Shown: piece by piece, positions 45,401 through 55,620 of the stretch
Layout of the letters: each line of letters begins with the position of its first letter
Position numbering within the stretch: the stretch's first letter is position 1
Assembly: GCA_948099385.1 (NCBI GenBank)
Contig: CANUEZ040000180.1
Coordinates: forward strand, 4,486,501-4,550,500
Source of the DNA: Fasciola hepatica
Taxonomy: Eukaryota; Platyhelminthes; Trematoda; Plagiorchiida; Fasciolidae
Direction: 5' to 3'
DNA length: 64,000 nucleotides
The notes under the pieces: model-generated
Databases searched by the model: none
What the model was told of the DNA's origin: nothing
Seen by the model: only the letters and a program-made list of their open reading frames with translations
Position numbers and translations under genes: made by a program

Positions 45401-45786
45401 TTCGAAATTAGCTGTAGGAGCGGGTTCTATTATGCTAGATACTGGGGGAATCTTTAATAGGATACCATCGATTGACTGGATCTGGTTATGCAGGTCCGCC
45501 ACTTTTTGATCCAGTTCACTGGTCTTCCTGTTGACTGCATCATAAGCATCAACGAGAGCTACTGAGCACGAACTGACAGCAGACCGAGGCTGAAGGTTCC
45601 TGGTTCTCCTGGACCTGACAATACGAGTTCCCTGATTCGTACCCGGAACCTTAACACTTTAGTAGGGGATCCTTGGAGCTTCCATGAGTAGTTCAGGAGG
45701 CAGTGTGACGCTGGCGGGAAGATTATGCGTCAGTAAGTTTGACTTTTCGAAGGTGTGAATCTAAGTAGAAAATTTTTGTTATTATT
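45401..45786 (-). pseudogene. CR1-like ORF1/5' fragment (left-arm copy)
   Basis: The mirror copy of 47366-47751. In the minus orientation it reads VTLPPELLMEAP, then SVALVDAYDAVNRKTSEL with DQKVADLHNQIQSIDGILLK, a heptad-like coiled coil typical of non-LTR ORF1 proteins, which bind element RNA. It contains stops before the coil. Confidence 0.6.
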
Positions 45787-46790
45787 TTAAGTCTCCTCAA
45801 CTAGGCTACTGACGATGAGAAGCTTTATGAACCTGAAATCCAAACGTAACCTGGAGAGCTCAGAGGCACGGTGCAGCGCAACCCTTTCGCTCACCATGAG
45901 AATGCTGGGATGGATTAAGTCACGGTCCATAGGGCAATACTGGTTGAACTGACGGAAACGCTGTGCAGCCACACAAGTGGAAATAGTGGTATGACTAAGG
46001 GTAGTGACCAGAGGTATTGGGTGCACGGTGGGGTGGAATGATATCGGTGTGGAGATAAATGCTGTACAATGGTGGGAGCTGAAGGTCCCGGTCGTTTGAA
46101 TGGAAGACGCGATCAAGGATTCAGCATGATCTCTGAGAGCAAGCGGAGTCGAAGCTTTGCCCGTTAGACGGTCATATATTGAAGGGACAATGCCCGGTTG
46201 GTCTGTACTGGAGCAAGAACTGATCGTTGGACTGCCTTTTGATAGGACCTTATCCTGTCTTTGTATCTGTTCCGGGTAACCCTGAAGTTGCATGCCTCAC
46301 ACACAAGACCTGCGGCTTTATACCTGGCAGAGGGGCGTGCGCGTTCGTCTAGAATGCGCCTGATGGGAAAGAGGAGGGACCGTTTGCTAGTCTGTGAAAG
46401 ACTAATTCTAGGAATGAATAGCCTACCAGCCAAGCAGACCAACTCTGCGATTTTCTGCCGTCTCATTTGCAGAGTTGTTTAGGTTAGCTGGGTTCAGCTA
46501 GGAGCGGAGGAATGCAATGAATTGGTCAAAATCGATCCTTTTGGAGGACCTCAAAATTTTGATTTCTGGGGAAAGGGAGGCCATTTCACAATTTAAACGA
46601 ACCCGATGGAAATGTGGTCACTTTTATCGAGAGGTGGCAAGCTATGCACTACATCTATTTGGAACCATCCGTTAGTGAAAACCAGATCTATCAAGGAGGG
46701 GCTACGTGCGTAGAACACCAGTGGAGTTGGATTAGAAGTAGACTGCTGGAAATAACAGAGGCCGTCGCACCACTTGGAAGGGTCAAGCAA
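45787..46790 (-). pseudogene. CR1-like fragment, endonuclease end to RT start (element B)
   Basis: From high to low: endonuclease end SLIDLVFTNGWFQIDVVHSL and PPLDKSDHISIGF, with the catalytic His of SDH intact (46790-46593). Then the linker ERARPSARYKAAGLVCEACN (46466-46164), and TVHPIPLVTTLSHTTIST with QYCPMDRDLIHPSILM (46293-45787). It is a different subfamily from element A (about half the residues match). Its last 157 bp (45787-45943) belong to the inverted-repeat arm; the rest is spacer. Confidence 0.78.
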
Positions 46791-47365
46791 AACTGATTAC
46801 CACCGTGATGGAAAGGCCGAGTGAGAAAGGTCCTGAAGCGGGAGCGAAGAGCATTCAAAAAGTACGAAGCACCAGCGGCTACCGGGCCTTAGTACACTTC
46901 AGAGCAGCAAGGGTTAGCTGTTTCAGGTGCGGAAACAGTGCACGAACAACTACGAATAAATTATTGCGCTGAACGCCGAAAGCAGTCCCAAAGCATACTG
47001 AAACTTTTTTCGGCCTAAGGCAGCACCGGGAAAGCCCGTGGACGGCGTCAGTGTCTCACAAGGAGTACGGACAATGAGCGGGCAGGAAAAAGCAGCTACG
47101 CCGTTGGAATTATTTCATCAGGTGTCAAGACAGGACCGGGGTGATCAAGGGCTACCTGAGACTATGGGCGGTGAATTTTCGGAAGTGAGGGGAGTGAATA
47201 ACTCAGCACCAGTATTGCCCTATGGACCGTGACTTAATCCATCCCAGCATTCTCATGGTGGGCGAAAGGGTTGCGCTGCACCGTGCCTCTGAGCTCTCCA
47301 GGTTACGTTTGGATTTCAGGTTCATAAAGCTTCTCATCGTCAGTAGCCTAGTTGAGGAGACTTAA
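46791..47365 (+). pseudogene. CR1-like post-endonuclease fragment (element C)
   Basis: Plus strand: WKGRVRKVLKRERRAFKKY, then AERRKQSQSILKLFSA and SVSQGVRTMSGQEKAATP, which match the region between endonuclease and RT of CR1-type ORF2. After 47209 it continues as CPMDRDLIHPSILM-type sequence, the mirror of element B. Elements B and C meet head to head near 46790. Stops are frequent. Confidence 0.65.
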
Positions 47366-50075
47366 AATAATAACAAAAATTTTCTACTTAGATTCACACC
47401 TTCGAAAAGTCAAACTTACTGACGCATAATCTTCCCGCCAGCGTCACACTGCCTCCTGAACTACTCATGGAAGCTCCAAGGATCCCCTACTAAAGTGTTA
47501 AGGTTCCGGGTACGAATCAGGGAACTCGTATTGTCAGGTCCAGGAGAACCAGGAACCTTCAGCCTCGGTCTGCTGTCAGTTCGTGCTCAGTAGCTCTCGT
47601 TGATGCTTATGATGCAGTCAACAGGAAGACCAGTGAACTGGATCAAAAAGTGGCGGACCTGCATAACCAGATCCAGTCAATCGATGGTATCCTATTAAAG
47701 ATTCCCCCAGTATCTAGCATAATAGAACCCGCTCCTACAGCTAATTTCGAAAGCCTAGCCATGGAGGGCCGTTTCTTGGACTCAGCTGCGGCCGAAATTC
47801 ATAGGCGTACCGGTTCTTGAGGAAATCTTTGATCGCCTGTCTGATTTGCCGGGCTGAAACTAGATTATAGGGAAGTGGAGGGTGGGGGCGGGGGCGGCAA
47901 CAAAACCAAAATGCACATAATACCATGCAGCGTCTCGCTATGAACAGTGCCGTAAGCGGAGTAGGGACGCGACTCTCATGAACGTATAGCTGAATTGAAA
48001 TGAAATAAAAGACAACTGCTTCACCTTCTTGGAAAGGAATTACTGAGAGAGACCCAAGTAGGAGGCTAATTCTTCCTTGGAGTTAGCTTTGTTCTGCAAG
48101 AGAACGATATCCCCCGGAGGCGCTTTCCACAGAGTAATGACCCTATGGCTAAAAGATTTAATTCGCGGTGAAGTGCATGGTCTCGGTTTAAAAACCTTTT
48201 CTGCTATGACCACGGAGAGAAGCTTCTGGACAGACGGAGAGGAAGCAATCTCCTTGACCTGACTCAAAAGGCGAAACGTCAAAAATAGTCCACCTCTTAC
48301 GCGTCTTGAATCAAAGGAATAGAGATTGAGGAATGAGAGGCGGACGGGATAAGGTATATGGGAAAGCCCCCGTGCTGCTTTGTCGGAGGTCCTCTGAACT
48401 TCTTCTAGGGTCTCATGGTCTCGGACAAAACCAGAGTGCACTATCTGGCTACCGTGCTCTAGCAGAGGTCGGATATACGTGCCAAAAGTTATGGGAAATC
48501 ATCCCCAGAGGTGCGCGGGAAGAACCTTCTAATGATTTTAGGACAAGAAAGGCAGACTTGCTCGCAAATTGGCGATGATGAGAGGAGGACAAGTTACGAT
48601 CCAACCGGAAACCTAGCACCTTGTGTCGGTCAGCCTAGACAGCATAGTTACTCCGTTAATGGATAACGTGTGACCAGTCTCTCTACCGAAATGCATGCTC
48701 ACACGTTTGTTATCAATAACTGGGTGTTTCCAATCCTCGGACCGGCGTTTTGTTTCATCTACTGCAACTTGCAGGTTTTCAACGCCTGAACTCGAAAAAA
48801 TTACATCGTCTGCGTACATGGCAATGTTCGCAGGAAGGGCTGTCGGAAGATCGTTTACGTTGATCCGGAAACCAGGATGACCTAAGGCCAAACCCTTTGG
48901 GACCCCAGTTGGCACTGTTTCGGGCTTGGACAAAGATACGGTCGGTAAGGATGCTGCGTGAGATGGCAAGCATGGAGCCTGTAATCCCTTATGTTTGCAG
49001 CTCACAACTAAGCGGTGCATGTGAGACCTTGTCCGAGGCCTTAGGATATTCGATGAACACGGAACGTCAGTGCTGCCATCATCGTGGGCCTTCGTCAGAC
49101 TATCGATGACAGTAAACATTTTGGTGTTGTGTGACCTGCCAGGGAGGACTCCATGTTGGGACGGGGAGAGGATCCTATTTCTGCGCAGATGGGAAAGAAC
49201 GGCACTCTCACGAATTATCTCAAACATTTTGCCGGTGATGCTATCTAGACTTATGGGTCTATAACCAGAGGCGAGATGTCTACTACCCTTCTTATAGATG
49301 GGTGCGATGACTGCTTTTTCCAGCTGTTGGGGAAAACTCCACCGTCAACGCATCGCTGAAAAAGAAATGCATAGAGGGCTGCCCGTAAGTACGCGGTTTT
49401 CTTGAGAAAACGGGGGTAAATTAAGTCAGGGCCCATGCAGCAGTATTGGTTGATCCGTTGGAAAACTTGTGCGACTGCACCAATGAGAATAATGATGTGG
49501 TTAAGGGCAGTGACCAAGGATATCGGGTGCATGGCGAGGTGAGATGATATGGGTAGGGAGCTAAAAACTGTACGAAAGTATGAGCCAAGGGCCTGGGCTA
49601 TTTGGCTGAGGGGAAGTGATTGGGGGTCCTGCATAACCTTTGAGAGCAAGCGTCGTCAAAGCTATGTCTCTTAGGCGGCGCATGTGCTGAAGGGTGACTG
49701 CTTTATTGGTTCGTGTTCGAACAAGTGAAGATGGTTGGACTGCATTCTGATAGGATCTAGTATTTTCTCTGCATATGTTGTGGATAATCCTGAAATCTTC
49801 AGTGCGAGACCTATCACTTTATATCTAGCAAGGGGGCGTGCGCGTTTGACCATAATGTGTCCCATGGGGCGGGGGAAGGGGACAAATAGCCTATCAGCTA
49901 AGAAACCAAATCTGAGAATCTCTGAAATGTCATCAGCAGAATTACCCAGGTTTGCTGAATTCACCTGGGAGGGGACAAACGCACAGATTTGGTCAAAAAC
50001 GATCCTTTAGAAGGATATCATAATTTTCATATCTAGGGGAAGATAAGGCCAATTCACAATACGGTCGAACCCAAT
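47209..50075. repeat. Right arm of the 2,867-bp inverted repeat
   Basis: Reverse complement of 43077-45943. Unlike the left arm, the element it contains continues past the arm's outer end (50076 to about 50250), so the right copy is the more complete one and may be the donor. Confidence 0.93.
47366..47760 (+). pseudogene. CR1-like ORF1/5' fragment (right-arm copy)
   Basis: Same content as 45401-45786 in the opposite orientation: VTLPPELLMEAPRIPY, a stop, then the coiled coil NRKTSELDQKVADLHNQ. It is fused tail to tail with the 3' end of the minus-strand element A' at about 47750. A coil of similar type occurs in the ORF1 at 51960-52050. Confidence 0.6.
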
Positions 50076-50250
50076 AAGAATTTGATCACTTTTGCCAAGG
50101 GGTGGCAAGTAGTTCACCACGTCTATTTGGAACCATTCGTTGGTGATGAGCAGGTCTAGTAGGAACGGCGCATGTCCTGTGCGATATCTGGTAGGATCCT
50201 TTACGTTCTGCACCCATTCAAGATTCCGTGCGTTTCTCAAGAAGGGTTTG
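47741..50250 (-). pseudogene. CR1-like endonuclease end plus RT (element A')
   Basis: Begins within the endonuclease at about 50240 (NLEWVQNVKDPTRYRTGHAP, LLDLLITNEWFQIDVVNYLP, GKSDQILIGF) and then matches element A block for block: 49964-49671, 49649-49251, 49227-48613 (MYADDV), 48441-48040 and 47926-47741. Protein differences from A are L/F, L/S, A/T and T/A, each from one transition. The catalytic SDH reads SDQ, as in element G. The broken frame in the FDFSKAFD region is shared with A, so the copy arose after the damage. Confidence 0.88.
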
Positions 50251-51729
50251 ATATTACTTGTATTTTACTTGCCACTGAACACTTTGTAATCTGACCTGAT
50301 TTTTGAACGTACCAGAAAAGCTGAGGTAAGAGAACTGATTTGGAGAGCTCACATCCGCCTTGGTTTAAACTCCACCACATTCGGAGGAAGGGGCAGTTTT
50401 TTGTTGTGTTTGACGTCGATGGTGTCCACAGACGCCCTCGGAAATTCGGGTCCCTCGACCAACGGTGCACTCCCCTGGAGCCTTCCAATTTTCACTTCGT
50501 CCTAGATTTTCTCGGAAAAAGTAGGCATAATAAATAACACAATCATTTATTGACTATTACACAAGCGGTTGTAAATAACTACTAAGTAGTCCATTTTGAC
50601 CTACGTATAAAAAAACAGATGCAGTCGACATGGTTAGCGGATTATGTTATTTTCTGAATCGTGGTGGACTCAAGCAAACAAACGGCTTCGTACAAGCTGG
50701 AACCTCCTGTCTAGAGCATCTTTATATAGGAGTGATACACCTAGTAAAATCTCGGACGGCAGTGTGACGCTTGCCTGAAAGACTTTTGATCCAGCGAGGA
50801 GAGAAGAACCACAATAAGTTAAATACCTATTTGATGGTGTGAACCAACAGCCAACACGAAGTGTTTTTTCCCGTCCGGCTGCCGTTTTTGACTTGTATGG
50901 GTGGGATAGACCCTAACTTCCTCCCACTGGATACTTGCCTTCAGGATTTATGTAGACTAAGATAAGGGTGGGACGAACCGTTAGAATTAGAAGGCGCAAA
51001 TAGATGGCTAGGGTGTAGGCAGGCTCTTGCTCAAGTAAAGCACGTTTCTTGCTCAGGCGAAACGTTCATAACGTGACCGAGCTGAATTGTGCGGTTGGGT
51101 TGCACTTGTTCTGGGCTGCATTTGAAAACTGGTACAGGGCTGCAAAGTATCTGCTTTTTTGCATCCAACAACTGCGATTATGCTGATTGCTTCAGATGAG
51201 ATAACCCCGGGTTGTACCTCTGAAGATTTTCCAACATTCATCGTTTAGAGTGAAGTGCAGCAATCACGGCCCCTGAACTTGCGGAGGCTATGAAGGGCAA
51301 GTTTAGGGCAGATCTTAAACAGAATACTTTCTTGAATAGTTTTACAGTTATTTTTATTACGTTCGAGATAAGAGCATCCGGGTCTCAAAGTTCGTTTTGA
51401 AGACGGTGTGGAAAGTAAGAGGGCACGCTACTCTGAACTAACATAAAAATTATTGGCGGGTCTAATCCAGCAGATATTTAGGCCCGGTGAAGGAGATTGG
51501 ATTGATAAGCTAGACGACTGTAGGTCAAGGGACCCATTTCCAAGCAATTAGAGACATGCTTGGTACACGATCAACTGATACGATTAGGAAGACGGTTACA
51601 TGAATAATATCAATGTAGACAGATATGTGCACACCAGGGAGTACTGTAGAGGGTTTAGATGGACACTGATGGATACAAATGGGACGCTTGGTACCACCAG
51701 CGGTTCGGTTGTCTCCCTTGGTGAGTGCA
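50251..51729. other. No recognised gene
   Basis: Upstream of element A' on its own strand I expected the rest of the endonuclease and ORF1, but neither is readable. A short block at about 50757 (cggcagtgtgacgct) matches 45700 (ggcagtgtgacgct) in the ORF1 5' region. Otherwise there is nothing identifiable. Confidence 0.4.
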
Positions 51730-53090
51730 GCCGTTTTTGAAATTTTTAGAACAAACAGCCCTCATTTAAGTCAGTGTTTATCTGTACCGATTTGATCCTG
51801 AATAATTTCAACTTCCTCACCATTGATATAACCACTTCCTCAGACGAGGCTACTTTCCCACGATTCGATGCGATTCCCCCCATGACCAATGTCTCATTCC
51901 TCAATCCCAGCGAGACGGTCCTTCATATTGCGCTGTCGACAGATGCACTAAAATGTGCAGTCTAAAGTCAGGCTGCGGAGATAGCTGAGCTTGGAGCCAC
52001 TGTTCGCATCCTTAAGGATGAGTTAATCAGCCCGAGGAGCTTGGTTATCGAATCCCTCTCAGTGTCTCAGGCATCCGATCAGGTGTGTAGAGTATTTGAG
52101 CAGCAAGTTCTTGGTGTTGCCAAGATCTTGCGCGACACCGAGAAATGCTCCAAGCGAGTCATCATTTGGGGCCGCCTTTTCAACTCGGATCACCCTCATG
52201 ACACCTTTGCCCAGGTTTTTAACTGCCTAGGACTCCCCTTTCCACCCAAAAGTCGGTCCACTTGGCTAACAACCAAACGCTCCAACCGGGTACACGGCAC
52301 TCTAATTGGAGTGGGCTTCACAAAGGCAGCCAAACGACTTGTTTCCTCACCTGTGAAGCTCAGGGAGGAAATAAAAGTGGTCAAGGGAGCATTCATTGAC
52401 AAGCCACTCCGTCTAGGGCTCCGCACCGAGAAGGCTGAGCCAGAAACCCCAAAAAAGCCGATCCCAGGCTTAGGGTACTGCCTGTCGTGCAGGTAACTCG
52501 CCTTGGGGATCGGGCTCCATGTCCATTATCCGTCGCTTTCCTATTCACTCCATCTTCCGTCGCTGAAAGTTCCCTCAATAGTAGTCCCAGTGCTACTAAA
52601 AGTCTGACGCCTACAAAAAGTATCCCAGACTCCAACATTGCTAATAAGACCGTAAAAACGAACGGGACTCACCCTCTCCTCGGGCCCGGAAACTAACCTA
52701 CAACCTGTTTCTGCTGAAAGCTGCAGTGAGAAGGTTAACGCACCAGAAAAGGCCTCTGGTGTTGTCATGCAAAACGGGATCACGAACGAGAATGCTCAAA
52801 GCTCTGAATCACGCAGTACGCACGAAGGCAAACCACAAAATGCAGCCTACCCGTTCCGGGGACAGAAAGATGTAAACCGTCCGCCTGGTATGATACCTCC
52901 CAGGTTACTGGACGTCAAGCAATACCAGTCGCCCCAAAAGTCTGCTCACGCTCTAGACCCTTATATCTTCAGCTCCCGACCCCCCCAGGACCTACTTTCC
53001 GCTCCTAAGTCCCCCTCTTTTCCCCTAATCAAACCCAAAGTCATTTGCCTTTGGCGATTCTGCAAGAACTCCTGGGCACATGCTCCAGCG
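51730..53090 (+). pseudogene. CR1-like ORF1 (element G)
   Basis: The first block (51774-51965) ends in a stop. The same region continues as AEIAELGATVRILKDEL, a short coiled coil, then an open frame 52041-52496 with KRVIIWGRLFNSDHPHDTFA, GVGFTKAAKRLVSSPVKLRE and IDKPLRLGLRTEK. This order (coil, then an RRM-like nucleic-acid-binding fold with a basic C-terminus) is that of non-LTR ORF1 proteins. A Ser/Pro-rich tail follows in another frame (52767-53123). It lies directly upstream of the endonuclease ORF, as in an intact CR1-type element. Confidence 0.68.
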
Positions 53091-53769
53091 TTTTTACAGC
53101 GATTGCCTGAGTCAGCTCAGTAAGATCCTTGAGCTTCGGCAGCTTGCAGTGGATAAGGAGCCTCAGATCACAGCCCCCGCAGAAGCCTGGCTCAGCCCTG
53201 ACATGCTTGATGCCGAAATATCCATTCCGGGATATTTCACGGCAAGGCAGAACCCCAGCAGAAGTCGTGACGGCGGGGTTACCTTATACTACGACAACTC
53301 TATCCCCCCTCCTACTATAGTAACAACTCCTACCTTTTCATGTATCAATTGTTTGTGGGTTTTGTTTGCCCTCTCTAGAACAGACGCCATACTGCTTGAT
53401 GTAGTCCATCGCGCTCCCGCATGCAATTCAACCAATAGCCCATGTCTCATAGATATATTTGGCTCCCTGAAAAGCTACACATACTCCATACATCCGTTAG
53501 TCACTGGTGACTTTAACTCACCCAATATCGACCGGAAAAGATCTGATGCCCCTGACTTCACCCTTGGTAAACCCCTCCTATATCTCGTACTCAGGAACTC
53601 GTGGGTGCAGAACGTAAAGGATCCGACCAGATATCGCACAGGACATGCCCCGTTCCTATTAGACCTGCTCATCACCAACGAATGGTTCCAAATAGACGTG
53701 GTGAACTACTTGCCACCCCTCGGCAAAAGTGATCAAATTCTTATTGGGTTCGACCGTATTGTGAAGTAG
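53091..53769 (+). pseudogene. CR1-like apurinic-type endonuclease (element G)
   Basis: A 229-codon open frame (from 53080) covering nearly the whole APE domain: LSKILELRQLAVDKEPQI, AEAWLSPDMLDAEISIPGY (Glu kept), SRDGGVTLYYDNS, VVHRAPAC, HPLVTGDFNSPNID (GDFN intact), VQNVKDPTRYRTG, LLDLLITNEWF and LPPLGKSDQILIGF. The catalytic His of SDH is Gln (53734). Endonuclease would nick target DNA to prime reverse transcription. The copy ends at FDRIVK, where the next 3 kb (RT) are missing. Its last 23 bp are the first 23 bp of the inverted-repeat left arm. Confidence 0.88.
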
Positions 53770-55620
53770 CCTCCGCCCCCTCCAAGGCCTTGTACTTTTG
53801 TACAAAATCAAGTTCTCAAGAGAACTTTTGATTACAGGGTCAGTTGCTTCAATCTGGAAGAACCGACTGGGGATTGCTAATTTCCGGGTGTTATGTACCG
53901 TGTAGACTAAATCGCAACTAAAAACTGGGGGAACGGGAGGGAACAATAAATTTGCTGTCTTGCATAAAGATGGTAGATTACCAATGAGGACTTAATGAAG
54001 CCGCATTACGCTGCAAGAATGTGGTTAAAACACGAAACCCAAAGTGGAATATGGGGAGAACATGACTGGTAATGCAAGTTGGGTCAATTATCGAAGGTGA
54101 TCGGGGGATTCGGTATATGCTTGCTATGAGTTACAGGAGCAATGAAGTAGATCGCGCACCAGACAAGAGACAGCAAGATGATGCAAAAGTAAATTGCCCG
54201 GTGAGACCTGTGGAAGACAGTGAATCATATTTCAATATATTCAATGGAACGAGAGTCGTTATCGGAGAGACAGGGTTAGTTCGGAAGTACGGCGACAGCC
54301 ACTAAGTTTCGTGTTATACAAGCTGAATATCAGACTGACTACAGAGTGGGGGCAAGGTTAGATCGGGTGGTTTATATTCATATGGGAGAGTCATTATACT
54401 TCACTTTTCGAATGGGTAAAGCGTTGTGGTTCAAAAGGCAGAGAGAAAGGAACAGTCAAACCGGGGGATCAAAAATGGTGGCAGCTATCTTTGACACTGT
54501 ATAAAGGAGGGAATGTGAAAGAAGTGATTGAGTGAAAGATATGTTAAGAGACCAAACTGTTTACTTCATTTTGTGTCTCATTTGTTGCCAGACAAAAGAC
54601 AGAGAAGTAAATCGGAACGAGACTGCGGGCAAAGTAAAACATACATAGGCCAGTCCGGGCGATGGATCTGGATGGCATTTTGCCCGCAGGCAATTGGACT
54701 AAACTAATCACCTAAAGGTTCAGACAGAAAGCTGATTGAAGATAGGCTCCACAAGGCTTGACGGAATCGGGCAACGAGTAAAAGGTAGAGGTGCAGTTGG
54801 AAAATAGACCAGGCTGTGAAAAATAAAACGGTTGAGACAACAAATATTGATGTAATGGGGATGATTAAGGAAGGCGTCGGTGGGTATTAGCATGAAACCT
54901 CAGAACAAGATAAAGGAGCTACACACTAGGGTTCAGAGAGTCTGAATATAGGAACGCAGCCAGCAATCTAAGTGAGCCACTGGTTGCAGCTGCAGTTTAT
55001 CGATGTGGGGTGAGCAAGACGGACATTGCCGGAAAGGAAAGAAATTACTCCTGGTCGTAGACAGGGTTTAGTGAATGGGTGGATCATCATGTAACGGCTA
55101 TTTTCAAGGTGGAAACGATGAGAGTACGGAGAAGGATGGTGATTGTGCCTACAGTGGCAAAACGGTGACTGTGGAATAGATAACAATAGTAGTAAAAGGG
55201 CCGAACGATGATAGTGGGGGCATCTGATCTTCAGACGAGGCTAGCAGATGAGGCTCACCGTGGGCTGGACACGAAAATGAAAAACGTTTTATGAAACGAA
55301 CATACAAAGTGCGCGTGGATGTCTTTGCCGACGTTCTTCACGCTCGATATGCACCGGCCAGAGCCGCTGGCATGACCAAGCCCTGCGTCGTTGGAATAAG
55401 CGCGGATGAGTGATGGTTAGTCAAAATTAGGGACACATAGTTGGAGAAGAAACTGTGACAGTTCAGAAAGAACGACCAGATCTAAAGAATTCCGGAGGGC
55501 AATGCCGAATTAGGCAAAGACTGGATGACAGGTTTACAGCAAATTAAAGGCCGAATGCGGGGAACTTTTTGGAAGCCGACATAAGACCCGGAGCGAAGGA
55601 GTTAAAAAGGCCTCAGAGGC
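53770..55620 (-). repeat. CR1-like 3'-UTR copy (7)
   Basis: Purine-rich on the plus strand. The family core is at about 55250-55400 (cgtgggctggacacg, then gacgttcttcacgctcgatatg and ccggccagagc). It is weaker than copy 6. No terminus is visible at its low-coordinate end, near the endonuclease fragment. Confidence 0.5.

Larger units (their letters stand above)
43077..45943. repeat. Left arm of a 2,867-bp inverted repeat
   Basis: Reverse complement of 47209-50075; paired coordinates sum to 93152 at every landmark tested, so there are no net indels. It begins attgggttcgaccg and ends ccaccatgagaatgc...agggcaatactgg. I saw six differences, all transitions. The spacer is 45944-47208. Confidence 0.93.
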
